Source: Spirometra erinaceieuropaei (taxonomy: Eukaryota > Platyhelminthes > Cestoda > Diphyllobothriidea > Diphyllobothriidae). From it: a stretch of 64,000 nucleotides of DNA. Of this stretch, positions 1 through 11,376 are shown one piece after another (position 1 is the first letter of the stretch; the number at the start of each line of letters is the position of its first letter). The notes under the pieces are model-generated. The model was not told the DNA's origin and searched no databases. It worked only from the letters and a program-made list of their open reading frames with translations. A program made the translations under genes and the position numbers. Location: assembly GCA_902702965.1 (NCBI GenBank), contig CACRXP010000652.1, positions 175,570 to 239,569 on the forward strand, in the 5' to 3' direction.

Positions 1-68
1 ATCACTTCCCAACTTAGTTTGCGATTTTGGATTGTCGTCTATCACCGCTCTTGGTGAAGGTGAGGCTG

Positions 69-1068
69 TACAGTGAGTGACCTATCTCATGGAAAGTTGA
101 CTGAAATTCTGAAATGCGTTTTCGATTGGGAAGGATTACTTGGTCGCGGTTGTAATACTGACTATCTTGCGGCATACTCTTATAACACTTCGGACTCGGC
201 AGGATGTCGGCTTTCAAATGTACTTCTTTTCAATCTCCTGTAGAAAGCGTACTCGGTAGACAATGACTACTTAAGTGGCATGCATTTTTCCCATTGATCT
301 TCGATGATCTTGCAAATTCAAAGATATTTTATAGAACCTATAAATAAAAATATGCTTTCTTTTAGTCAATCAATAGAGAATCACGACTTCTTTATATTTT
401 TTACTTAAGGAAGGAGTATAATTAGGTTTTAAAAAAGTTTCTATTTATGAGACTTTTTAACACCGCGAAATATCAATTCACAAAGCATCGTACCTGGACG
501 CTTACCACTGCTTCTCATGAAATGAACAACATGGTCCGCATCCATTGCAAAATTTTATGGACTATGTATGATATCTCTTTAATGGCAGAGAAAAATATGT
601 GATTTTCTTTACACGGAACGCATGCACTTTGCAGACTAAAATTATTAAGCCCTAATGCAACGAATGATCAGGCTCCAAATTATTCGGAAATTGGAAAAGT
701 TTTTTAAAATCTAATTATACTCCTTCCTTAAGTAAAAAATATAAAGAAGACGTGATTCTCTATTGATTGACTAAAAGAAAGCATATTTTTATTTATAGGT
801 TCTATAAAATATCATTGAATTTGCAAGACCATCGGCAATCAATGGGAAAAATGCATGCTACTTAAGTAGTCATTTTTTTACCGAGTACGCTTTCTACAGG
901 AGATTGAAAAGAAGTGCATTTAAAAGCCGGCACGCTGCCGAGTCCGAAGTGTTATAAGAGTATGCCGCAAGATAGCCAGTATTACAACCGCGAGCAAGTA
1001 ATCCTTCCTAATCGAAAACGCATTTCAGAATTTCAGCCAACATTTCATGAGTTAGGTAACTCACTGTA
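69..1068 (-). mobile_element. Family A foldback element, copy A1 (near complete)
   Basis: The left part (about 71-450) and right part (about 690-1066) are imperfect reverse complements, giving inverted arms of roughly 380 bp around an asymmetric centre of about 200 bp. The ends read TACAGTGAG and CTCACTGTA, so a TA lies at both borders (69-70 and 1067-1068), as expected for Tc1/mariner-type insertion. The centre matches those of copies A2-A4 only when reverse-complemented, so this copy is in the opposite orientation. Both arms happen to hold a similar open frame of about 50 codons, but other copies have stops there, so it is not coding. No transposase is present, which suggests a non-autonomous element. 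Confidence 0.85.
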
Positions 1069-1585
1069 TATTCATGTTGTCGTTTACCTCTTCTCCTAGC
1101 ACCTTTTTAGTTCTGCAGCCAACGATCTCCTGAAACGGTAATCCTTCTATTAATGGGTTGCTGTTAGTCAAATCTGTCAGTTTCGAAACTATCTGTTGGC
1201 TGCTGCTGAATTCACCAATTGACCTGAATTTATCATACTTAAGTAACAATGCAATGTGATCTATGAGAAGGTTCGGATTCGTCTCCAACGAAGTAATGTT
1301 TAACGAGAGATCTCGACAATATTTACACCGCGCACCACGATTTGAACGTTCAGCATCTGGAAGAAAATCATGTGTAATCGTAGCGAATTTCCCGAGATAA
1401 TTTGCGTCGCGGGGCACCTCTGTCCTATTTTGAGACACTTCTGGCGTATTGCATTCGTTAGGTCCTCCCTGCGCGACGTGAATCGACGCTGGTCCACATG
1501 GAGTTGCTAGTGCACTATGTTCATGGCCAAGTCCGGCACATCCCCCAACTATGGGACTAATGCAATTAATATTCTTTGAGGTCAT
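1061..1585 (-). CDS. Unrecognised 174-codon ORF, possibly a decayed transposase N-terminus
   Basis: This is one of the longer open frames in the window. I do not recognise it. The middle has a CKYC pair followed about 20 residues later by NPNLLIDHI, which loosely resembles the start of a BED-type zinc finger (C-x2-C ... H) found in hAT transposases. The last zinc ligand is missing, so the resemblance may be chance. The frame runs into the terminus of foldback copy A1, so its last few codons are repeat sequence. No promoter, splice signal or neighbouring gene supports it. It may be a transposon relic or a random ORF. Confidence 0.2.
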   Translation of the reverse strand: MTSKNINCISPIVGGCAGLGHEHSALATPCGPASIHVAQGGPNECNTPEVSQNRTEVPRDANYLGKFATITHDFLPDAERSNRGARCKYCRDLSLNITSLETNPNLLIDHIALLLKYDKFRSIGEFSSSQQIVSKLTDLTNSNPLIEGLPFQEIVGCRTKKVLGEEVNDNMNIQ

Positions 1586-1591
1586 TCTATC

Positions 1592-1664
1592 GGCGTTGAT
1601 GGCCGAGGGGTTTAGGCGTTCGCCTCGTGAGGCAGGGGTCGGAGGGTCGACCCCCGCTCCCTTC
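1592..1664 (+). pseudogene. tRNA-like sequence (Ser/Leu type), decayed
   Basis: TGGCCGAGGGGTTTAGGCG closely matches the A box and D arm of type II (Ser/Leu) tRNAs. It is followed by the hairpin GCCTCGTGAGGC and a B-box-like GGGTCGACCCC. The two flanks do not pair as a 7-bp acceptor stem, so a working tRNA gene is unlikely. A tRNA-derived SINE head or tRNA pseudogene fits better. Confidence 0.5.
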
Positions 1665-2162
1665 TTTAATTCTGCTGGACTGATGGATCATACACTTCTC
1701 CATTTCTAATGTCTTTATGCGCCAGAGTTCAGGATAAAATACTATACAAAAGGATCGCCGCCGGCGATAGACACAACCAAGAGAAAGTCTAAGGCGTTTA
1801 GATGTCCGAAGTTTTCAGGCAACAGAAATCTAAGCGAATGCTTCGGGGCTTCAGAAAACAGAAACCGAGTCGCATTTAACGGTACTTCAGTTAACAAAAA
1901 TTCAAGCTAATGCTTTGAAGCAAGGGTAAAGCTAATGTCTAACTTTCGAAGTGAGACTCCGCCTTTGTAGAAGTTGTTCAGAGCGTTTCGTTGAACGACG
2001 CTCGTGTGCAACGTGGCGTCCGGGCCCCGCCAGCACCAGCCCCACCCCCCGTGCCACCTCGCAGCCCCGCCTCGCGGGAGGGCTATGACGGGGCTGTGGG
2101 GGGCTGTAAAGGGGCTGGAGAAGAGGTACGAAGGGGCTATGGCGGGGCAGATCCCCGATATT
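1665..2162. other. No gene seen; GC-rich block at about 2000-2160
   Basis: The first 330 bases hold nothing recognisable. From about 2000 the base composition becomes strongly GC-rich, with C runs on one side and GGGGCTG-type repeats on the other. This opens overlapping frames on both strands that look compositional rather than coding. Confidence 0.5.
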
Positions 2163-2512
2163 GCCCCCTCGTGCCCCCTCACCGAAAAAAATGCTCAGGG
2201 ACACGCCTGATCTTTGTAGGTTTGCCCCTCCCCTCTTCAGATACCTATTTTTCCAGCACCCCTTGTCTTATCAGACCCTCTTGCGTTAGTGCGGTGCCCC
2301 GAACCCCTTATTTTTAGCGTTGTAGTCCTGATTCCCCTTTCCGATACCGATTTTCTCGCAATCCATGCTATATCATACCTGCATGCGTTCCTGCGAAGCC
2401 CCGAGCGCCTTATTTATTTTGTTTTAGTCTAGTCCGACCTTTCCAAGGCCGATTTTTCGTCGTAGTCCTTGCCATGTCAGGCCTTCATGCGTTACTGCGA
2501 AGCCCCGAACGA
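2163..2512 (+). repeat. Diverged tandem repeat, about 100-bp unit, three copies
   Basis: Three successive blocks (about 2213-2317, 2319-2421 and 2422-2512) share the same order of motifs: a TAGTCC-like start, CCTTTCC, CCGATTTT or CCTATTTT, a CAT..TATCA or CATGTCAG stretch, CATGCGTT or CTTGCGTT, and a GAAGCCCCGA or GGTGCCCCGAA end. The CCGAAAAAAA-GTCAG-ACACG motif occurs both just before block 1 (about 2182) and just after block 3 (about 2508), so the unit may be larger or nested. Confidence 0.65.
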
Positions 2513-3324
2513 AAAAAATTGTCAGCACACGTGAATGCTAGTTAACGGTTGTAGAAAATTTATTAAACGAGAAAGATAAAAGGTAATATGTAAAATACTT
2601 AATTGTTCGTCACTGCGCCTATTGGGCATGGGCGTCCTTATCGGTAGCCGGCTTCTACAAGTAAGGAAAGCAGGATGTACTACTAATTTGACGGCGAGAA
2701 TTCATACTACTGAAGTGTCGTTTAGCAGTTTATTTTCCTGTGCATGGCTCGAAGCTGAGTTCTTTGAATATAAGCAGGTTTTAAGATATAAGGAAAGGCG
2801 CACTTGCATTGTCTTCGGACGGGACATTGTTAAGTAAGGTGCAGCCGTAATGGTGCAGACGGGAAGCTGAAAGTAGGTTAGAGCGACTAAAGGCAATTAA
2901 TTTCACTTCGTAGTATTGTCTCGACGTTTTGCTCTGTCGCCATATCTGTCTTACGTCCCATGGGACCAGTCGATCACACTCTTGCGAACTGTTTCTACAG
3001 TGCAACCTGAGAAGGCGGCGTGCTCACGAATTGCAGCTGAACAAATAATCTTAAATGTAAAACGTACCGATAAGAAGGCCATAAAGGGGGCTACCGACAA
3101 AGGCCCCCTGTTCTCTTGACCCATCCCAGCAGAAGCTGAGGCATAGGGGGTGACCGAGTGGCGCAGTCAGGAGATTTCTGACAAGCTCTTTCCCGTTTCG
3201 GTCGTCAATGATGGCCAGACGTTTTATCTATAATGCATCCAAATGAGATATGTGTAAATATACGTCATTGTTATTGTTAGGTCTCCCGTGTTGCTCTTAT
3301 TAGTAGTTAGATTATTCTTGCTGC
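2513..3324. other. No gene seen
   Basis: Only short ORFs are present. An A-box-like TGGCGCAGTCAGG occurs near 3158 but no convincing B box follows, so no tRNA-like element is claimed. Confidence 0.5.
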
Positions 3325-3341
3325 CATTATTATTATTGTTG

Positions 3342-3379
<38 letters not shown>

Positions 3380-3400
3380 GCTACCACTATTATTCCGCTA
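3325..3400 (+). repeat. ATT/TTA trinucleotide microsatellite
   Basis: An almost pure run of ATT/TTA units, interrupted by a few GTT triplets, fills 3325-3379 and decays to 3400. It produces a spurious poly-leucine reading frame. Confidence 0.95.
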
Positions 3401-5302
3401 CTACCTTTGTCCGTTGTGGGATACAGATTGTGTCGCTGCTCGCTTTATTGTAAGTTTATTCACCTTATTGCGCACGTGCGGAATCTCTCAAAAGCAAACG
3501 GAACCCTTATGCGTTTAAAACGAGAGGCAAGAGAACGTATCCATTACAACACCACACTGACGACCTCGTCCTCCACAGACCGAAAGATGGACAGTACAAG
3601 AAGTTTGGATGAAAAAGGTCGCTATTCATTTGATCAGATAAATTGTACTTATTCACCAGCCCGAAGACCGATTTGGAGATGATTGAATGGCAGATCCAAC
3701 TCCGATCCTCTGCCTACATCTTATAGAGTTCACAATATTTTCAATTCGAACAGCTGCAAGGTATCCCAGACCGAAGAAGCCAATGAAAATCTAGTGGCCC
3801 TTGGGTGTTTGCGGTTGGATCTCAAACTTGAGGCCGCAGCCGGTTACTTTTTATACAGACTACGGAGGTTCAAAATAAATGCAAATTTCATCAATAATGG
3901 TTGTCAGTAATAGGAGGTCTTGGCTATATCTGATGGCCATAACACCAAAGGTCAACTATAAAAGCGCGACATAATTAAACGAAAGTCCACAATAGCTTTT
4001 TGGTTCGTGCAGCCAACCCATTTTTACACGTTTGCAATAGCCTCAGAAAGCAAAAAGAAACTAAGTACCAACACCAAGACTACTTTAGCGTACGTTCGTA
4101 GAAGTGCGTCAGTACTATTTGCTGGCACACGCGTGATAAATCGATAACTTCAGGGCGTCGAGCGAACTCACTGAGAGAAGCGCACTCCGCTTTACCTTAA
4201 GGCAGCTTTACCATTCGCGGGGAAATTACCACGTCCGGCTGCCCGCTGGATAGGTGTGGGCGCGACCCGCACGTGCGAATCCGGCTAACACCCTTGATTT
4301 ATGTCCAAGAGCAGGAGCATGTACCAAAAATTGGTCGCTGTTCGGAGCGCTGCCGGAGGGAGGTTCAGTCAAGCCGAATGCGTACGCCAGCAGCACGGAT
4401 CCTAGCACAAACCACATGAGTAGCTGGCGTTGCTAATGCTGCCGTGGTTGACGCTGTTGCAGACGCTGACAACGCGTCGGGATGGGGGGTGGTGGCGGGT
4501 GGGTGTGGGGGAGGGGGGCGGCATCCGGTCAAAACACGACGGGAGGAGCCGGCGCGGGGAAGGTGTGGAGAGGCAGCGGTGCCATTTACTGCGACCTCAC
4601 GACGCGACAAGCAAGTGAAGAACGGCGCACTCGGCGATCTTGCGTCCTAAACGAAGGGTGTGGCAGGCACATGGGTGCGCCTTTTTAGTGATAGATTGCC
4701 TGCTGCAATTTGGCGTTCGAGTGCATACGAAGCAAAAAATGATAACGTATGAGAGATGGCTTACAAGTTATTGTGTGTTAAAGTACACTGTCGCGGCGTC
4801 AGCTAAGAAACCGCCCTTGGTTTTTAACATCAACTGAGTGCGCTTGTGGTATTAATCAAGTACCAGGTGGTGCTCCCCTGCTTAAATTCCATTCAACGGC
4901 GTTTGCGGCAGTGCTGCAAAACTGCTGTTTATTTCTTACAACATCTGAGGCTTCGTGTGAGACGGGAGACGTAGAGCAGTCTGCCAGAGCCCACGGATGC
5001 ATTCCTGCATTCATAGAAGATATGAGTTGTTTGTTAAAAAAAATACCACTTGTAAAGTGAGTGGAGTATGGACTCGTAAACCTTGGAAACAGAGCAGGTC
5101 AGAGGTGCTGTAGCAGAGCGATATGCTCGAAGCAAGTCTGTGGGGAGGCTAAGAAGTTATCAAACATACCTGCCAAGCGCGCAAAAAACAAAAGAGGCGG
5201 ATTGTGCAGATAAAAAATAGTTCATAGAAGACAAATGGATAAGTTACCTTGAACGTTGAAATAATGAGGCGATTTAAAATCCACAGTCTACATCAACGTC
5301 GA
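3401..5302. other. No gene seen
   Basis: Several ORFs of 60-90 codons overlap on both strands, mainly in the GC-rich part at about 4250-4650. None resembles a known protein. The phrase TATCTGATGGCCATAACACC near 3928 recurs in similar form near 6777, hinting at a small dispersed repeat. Confidence 0.4.
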
Positions 5303-5414
5303 ACAACGGTGGCGCAGCTGGTCCCCCATGGCGAGGCACTGATGGACTTCGATTCGATGAAGTACTTATGACCCATCTAGTAGACCCCAGTGGTGGACCA
5401 GCTGCGCCAGTTGT
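5303..5414. repeat. Inverted repeat with A-box-like arms
   Basis: The left arm (5303-5324) contains TGGCGCAGCTGGTCC and the right arm (5395-5414) contains its reverse complement GGACCAGCTGCGCCA. The arm includes TGGCGCAGCTGG, a full match to the RNA polymerase III A-box pattern, so an A box can be read from either strand. The interior has a smaller hairpin near ACTTC-GAAGT. It may be a tRNA-derived hairpin or a very short foldback element. Confidence 0.55.
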
Positions 5415-5720
5415 GTCTCTGTGCATGTTTGTGTTTTCGGTCCCAGCAGGCGCTCAGGGTTATTATTGGCTGAATGAAGGCAAACAAGTCCGAAACAGTT
5501 CTGTATCAATCTACCTCACAGACTCTCTCCTCCCCCTCTGCTATCATAGATTGACCGACTCCGGCCTGATAGTTGGTTGCCTGTTCGGGACCCCTATCAC
5601 CCATTCGAAGCCCGTGGAACGGTGTGCGCTCATTCCTTAATGAATAATATATAAATATTGCATTTATATAATAAATAGAATGGTAGGGGAGTGCTCACCG
5701 GTCACGATCTCGACCGTCTG
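5415..5720. other. No gene seen
   Basis: A 90-codon open frame spans part of this stretch but matches nothing I recognise. The wording CCGACTCCGGCC occurs here near 5556 and in similar form near 6864. Confidence 0.35.
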
Positions 5721-6150
5721 CAAAAAAATACACTCAGTAAAAAGACTACTTAAGTCACACGCCTTTTTCCCACTCATTTTCGATTTCCCTATGAATCCAG
5801 TTATGTTTTATAGGAGGCGTACACAAAAATATTCCTTTTTGTGCTTATTTGATATCAAATTACGTCTTCTTCAAAGTTTCTACTTGAAGAGAGAATATCA
5901 TTCGGTTCTTAAAAAATTTTCAATTCCCTAACTACCGTTAGACTTGTAGTCAGGGTTTCTAAACTACCTGCTCACATTCCTCTACGCTGTTAGGAAGACG
6001 TCACACATGACTCCTAAAGTTGTGCAATGGATTTGGTTCGGGTTGCATGCTTAATAAGTAGCATTAACAAACGTTCTGACGAGATGCTGCAGCAATGAAC
6101 ACTTCGCGGTCTTAAAAACCATACTTATAAACTTTTACAACCAAAATGGA
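5721..6150 (+). mobile_element. Family A foldback element, copy A7 (internal fragment)
   Basis: From GACTACTTAAGTCACACGCC onward the sequence follows the family A left-arm interior and then the asymmetric centre, including TTTCTAAACTAC, ATGGATTT and CATTAACAAACG. Both terminal ends are missing and many indels are present, so it is an old, truncated copy. Confidence 0.6.
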
Positions 6151-9100
6151 CTCCCTACAGGCCGAAAATTAGGAGACGATGGAACTGTCTGTCACATGAG
6201 TTCAAGAAAGATTGATTTTTTAAGAACTTCTGCATGGGTAGCCAGCTTACAGTTGATTCCATACACTGCAGTAGGCTGGACGGGTAACTTGACCCAAATG
6301 TGATTAAACTCACGGCTCCCGATCTGGACGTCGTCACTCAGATGGTCAGGGCTTTCGTTATACTCAAGTCTTTCCCGTGCTGTCGTGGCCGCACAGTTTT
6401 TCAAAATCAGGCCACATGTCTGAAACCGAGTTTTTTCGTAAATTCCTACGTGTGGTATGCCAATCCGACGACGGCTGCAAATTACACAGGAATTATCATA
6501 TAAGTTCTCCTCACCCTTGTTGATAGTACTCGAATCCTGTTTGACCGCCTACTTGAGATCGCCTGCGCGGACTCCTTCATGCAATGCCAGGGCAAAAGGT
6601 AAGGCGGTTGTTCAGTTGTGCACTTAAGCAGAACTGGCTAGCGTCGCCCCATTTGCCGTTAACACTTCCGGCCACATCTGACAGAGCATGGGCCCGATGA
6701 ATTCTGATGAGCATCAGCGACAGCCTTTCTAAATCAAAAGCCAGGCCAACGAAAATTATAGGACGACTCCTGTCGGTATCTGGTGGCCCATAACGCCAAG
6801 AGTCAGACGTTTTTGTCAGTCATGACCCATGGCCCAGACACTGGGCAGTGACCTACCGTACTGACTCCGGCCCTTCCGCCAGGAATTCGGCATATGACCA
6901 ACTGCGTTGGGCAAATAAGTCAGAAACGACTATCGCAGAACTCATCGGTGACAGTAAGTGCGAATGCGACTGGGTGAAATTCACCTCCACGAGATCTTCT
7001 CAACAGGCATGATTTAGTTTTACTTACAATTTTAGTGGAAACATTGAAGCTTAAGGTGGCAGAATGGAGCTCAGAAGGTAAGTCCGCCTAATCTCTTGTT
7101 CAGTTAACCCAAAAATGGTCGCCTCGGGTGCTCTGTGACCCATTCGGTGGCTGTCCGCCGGTGCATCTTATATTTGAGAGTCAGAGTAGGTTTTGTTTGA
7201 GAAAACGGGAAACCAGATGGCCTTGATGTTTCCTCATTAACGGGGAAATTTGCTTGACTTATGAAATTATTCACCCTCGACCTTATTCATTTAAACAGCT
7301 GGCGGACGATTAGTTTTGAACTCAGCTAGTCGGCTCATTGATATCGATTATTTTTGTACGCAACAGATTATAAATATTGCTAATAGATATCATTAATTGA
7401 AATGGGCTGCCTAATGAGTTTGGTTAGATACTTCCTGCTTGACAGTGAGAATTTAGGTGCCTGAAACCGCTCTCCAGTTTGTAGAAAAATGTGATGTTTG
7501 CATGTAGATTTTCCTCCTACCAATAATATGTAGTCCATCAGGCCGTTGAGAAAAGACCCGATGGTTCACCCTTTTCCTTAAAAACCAGGTATTCAGGGTT
7601 TTCCGAAAATCACCATTTCTTGGCGAGAGACAGAGAGGTAACAAGTGATGGCGTCGATCGTGGGTGTGGACGTTGAAAAAATGACTGCTCCCCACCAACA
7701 ACATTAATATCCAAATGCCCCAGTGATTGTGCGTGTGTTTATGTAGAACTGTCAGTTTCCTACAAATGGGTGGTCCGAGAAAAAAAAGTAAATTAAAGGA
7801 GGAGAACTGTACGCTTGCGTTATTTTGAAATACAGGGAGACATGACTGTTAGGTCCCTCTGAAGGGCTGGCTAGCGAGAAGGCGGGCATTTGCATAAAAA
7901 TATGCATACCAAATGACACTCCTTTAGAACTTGCATTCAGCTTACCGAGAGCTATTGAGGAACTCAAAACGAGTGAAGTACTCTATACATCCACTGCAAA
8001 ACTACTAATTTGCAACAGGTCTCTTTTAGAGTTGCATAACTTGTGGGATTTTTAGGTGTACTTTTATGAGGTATCATCGGCCATGCATAAATGTTTGATA
8101 AGCGTTGTCAGTGAGACGTTCGTTTTGTTGCCCGTCAAATTCTCTTAAAGGAAAGGGAATATTTTGAAAAATTACGAAAAATCTGCTGGATAAAATCCTC
8201 TTAAGCTTTTAGACGAACTGTTCCAGTCAAAAACGGCAAATGCAGGGCTACGAAAATACAGCGTTAGTATCAAATCTAAAAGTCAACATCAGTTGTGACA
8301 CATAATATTCATCCACAAAGTAACAAATCTTTTTTAAAAATAATAAGGTATTTGATCTCCACAGGTGAAAACAAGGGCCCTTGAAAAATTCAATAAGAAG
8401 AGTAAGTTTTGGTGGGGTACTGAAGTAACTCTTAGTAGAATCTGTGAAATTTCTAAATGGTAGTATGCTGGCAGTGGCAAGTAAAATTCATAAACCAAAC
8501 CGGACTAGGCTTTATTAATCTTTGTTAAGAAAGCTGTTGGTGTGTCCCCTAGGATGGATTAGGAGAAACCTGAATGCGAAACATAATTTCTGCGAACACT
8601 GAAACACCTTTCGCAGCTGACTATGAAAGTATGACAGCCACACACCCAGAAGGCATCCGAATTTTCCATTTTACACAGTTTTCTGTATGAAAATGCAGAA
8701 CACGACAAGTCAACGTCGTTAGTTCCTAGGGAATTTCTTTCTAACTGTGGTCTTTAAGTTTATAGTAGTTTCAATTTCCCAAAAAATCAGGGTCCTTTGC
8801 TGTCCTATAAAAAAGATGCGGTAGCTACTTGCCTTCGACTCTGTTTATACTGTAGCAGACATGCACTTAGCATACCTCACTCTCTCTTCGCACACCTACC
8901 GTGTTCGATGGGAACACAAAGTTAAGATGACCGGAGATAGAAATGGAGGCAGTGGATGACAACACTACGCGTGATGCCCACTAGTTGTTCCTTAACTTCG
9001 CGCTTAGCGAGATTAAGTGAGGGATCTTCGACCTCACAGAACCGAAATTGCCACGAGAAATTCCATTAATGATTAGCCATTGCAGCGTGACCCTCAGCCT

Positions 9101-10441
9101 TTGAAAGGACTGCTTAATCCAATCAGTTCGAAACCTTTAAAGCTTCGACTGTTGGTGCGTTACAACAGTTTAGGGCGCCTCTTTTACATAATGTGAAAAC
9201 ATAGGCAGCCGAGTCGAGCTGGATAGACATCATTTCCTCTCCTCCCATATTCCAGCTACCAGTTTCAGTATGGCCTGCCGAGGAAACGATTACGCGCACT
9301 GGCTGACAGCACGTCCAGTACATGTAAAATATTTTTAAGATACTTTTCATTAGCTCAATCAGATCCATCCTAGATCAACCAGTACATGTCATTATGTACT
9401 TAGTGTAGTCCCCGGTTACTTCTAAAGCAGCATTTAAACAGTTCTCTCAAGGCAACAGGGCAGTTATGAGCCTTAATCGATAAGCATAGGCTCTACGTAC
9501 TTCTCTGCGAGCGGAGGACTCCAGCTTTCTCCTTTAATAATAACACCAGAGCTCTGACTATCCCTAGTTAAAATAATGAATTTAACTGCTTGTCACATTG
9601 CTTTTGAAGATGGTTAAGGGCAACATATCCATATTTCTCGGTTTTAAAGACAGAATATTTCCTTTATTGCCCTATTTCCACACTGAATGGCCTTCAGAAA
9701 CATTCATACGTTTTGAAACCTGAGTTAAAATGGGCATTTTGTGCTTTTGACGCTGTGAAAGACTTTGTTGTTGCTGTACTATTGCATGATCAATTGAAAG
9801 CCCTTTTTAAAAAGGCAAATTCTTAGTTAAGGAGAAATAGGTACTTTCACCATATGACCTAGAATGTGTCCATACCCGCGGAAATAATGCTCCAAACAAT
9901 TAGATAGATAAATGTACCCAAAAGAAAGCGCCTTCACGGAGGAAGTGGTCGTTATTTCCTTGCATGCGAAGGAATTCTGCATTCCCAGTAATCCTCCTTG
10001 CGGACAACAAGCATACCATCAATCCGAACGGAATAATGGTGTGTCGTCTCCATCTTTGATCGTGGGTAAATTAAGGCCAATATCATTACACGATTTTGGA
10101 CATGCTGGTTCATTATATTGTCTATATGAAAATTCACTAAACACTTACCTTTTAAACAGTGAATAGCTTCAGATATGAAACTAACAGTGCTACTTTTCGA
10201 AACCAAACACATTTACTGCGAAGACGATTGGTAAACACATTTCAAAACATGTGTGCGCGTCTATTTGTTGACCTGCATATCTTATGTACCCATCACACAG
10301 CAGCGTTTTAATGATCAAAAAGGGAAGTTTTGGGTTTCGCTGTCCTAGATAGTGCGAAGGATCATGGTGAAGTCCTGTCTAATATGTAGAATGGTGTTCG
10401 ATTGTCCAACTTTACAAAGCGAAAAGTTTTTTTAAAAGGTG
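6151..10441. other. 4.3 kb with no gene seen
   Basis: Stops are dense in all frames and the longest ORFs are about 60-90 codons. No domain, RNA gene or repeat seen elsewhere in the window was recognised, apart from a short phrase near 6777 that resembles one near 3928. It could be intergenic or intronic. Confidence 0.5.
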
Positions 10442-11376
10442 CAGTACGTGTACTAACTTCTACAATGCGTTTTCTTTCGAAAGATTACTTAAATAGCGCT
10501 TTAACATCAATCATCTTACAGCAGAATTCTATAAAATTCAGTTATATCGGAATGTCGGTTTTCAAACGAACCTCTTTCGGCCACATGCAAAAGCCACACT
10601 CTGTAAAAGATGACTACTCAAATAGATGAAATTTTTTCATTTATTTTCGGTGTTTTTTTATTCATTTAAATTTATTTCGTAGAAAACATGTATAAAATAC
10701 TTACTTTTTTATTCAGTTTGAAAAAAATTACGTCTTATTTAAATGTTATATTTAGAAAGGATATAATCTGATTTATGAAATGTTTTCAATTACCGAATAA
10801 TTTTGAATCCGACCCGCCGTCACACTTGCATTTTGGCTTCCAAAACTAAAAGCCGTATATTTTTCGCGTACGACAAACTATACATTTCCCTGCGGCGTTA
10901 AGAGGAGACGATATAGAGTCCATTAAATTTAGCAATGGATTTCAGCCATATTGTAAACTTTACAAGCAACATTAATAAATGCAGAGACACGATGTTTTAT
11001 GAAAGAATATTTTACGGTATTGAAAAATCTCATGATTAGAAACTTTCCAAAGCCTTATTATACCTTTCCTTCGAGTACAGCGTTGGAAGAAGACGTAATT
11101 CTCTACCAAATGCGCAGAAGAATGAATATTTTTATGCATTTTTTGCATGAAATATATTTGGATTTTAAAGGCATCGAAAAATAAGAAAAACTCATGTTAT
11201 TCGAATAGTCATTTTTACAGCGCGTGGATTGTGCATGCAGCCGGAAAGAAGTTCGATCAAAAGCCGGCATCCTGCTGCATGGTCACTAATTTTACAACCC
11301 TACTTAAGTGACATTTTCGAGTCGAAAACACATTTCAGAGTTTCGGTCAACGTTTCGTGAGTTAGCACACCTACTG
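10442..11376 (+). mobile_element. Family A foldback element, copy A5 (near complete, diverged)
   Basis: The left end CAGTACGTGTACTAACTTC pairs with the right end GAGTTAGCACACCTACTG. Between them lie the family A arms and the conserved centre (TTTTTCGCGTACGACAAAC, GCAATGGATTTCAG, AATGCAGAGACACGATG). The bordering TA dinucleotides are not preserved here. Length is about 935 bp against 980-996 bp in better copies. Confidence 0.75.

Noticed and set aside
14..1099. Near-identical open frames of about 50 codons in both arms of foldback copy A1
   Set aside because: They follow from the inverted-repeat arms. The same positions in A2-A4 contain stops, so they are not genes.
3150..3215. TGGCGCAGTCAGG as the start of a tRNA
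   Set aside because: No B box at the expected distance and no acceptor pairing.
3288..3518. Leucine-rich ORF
   Set aside because: It is a translation of the ATT/TTA microsatellite.
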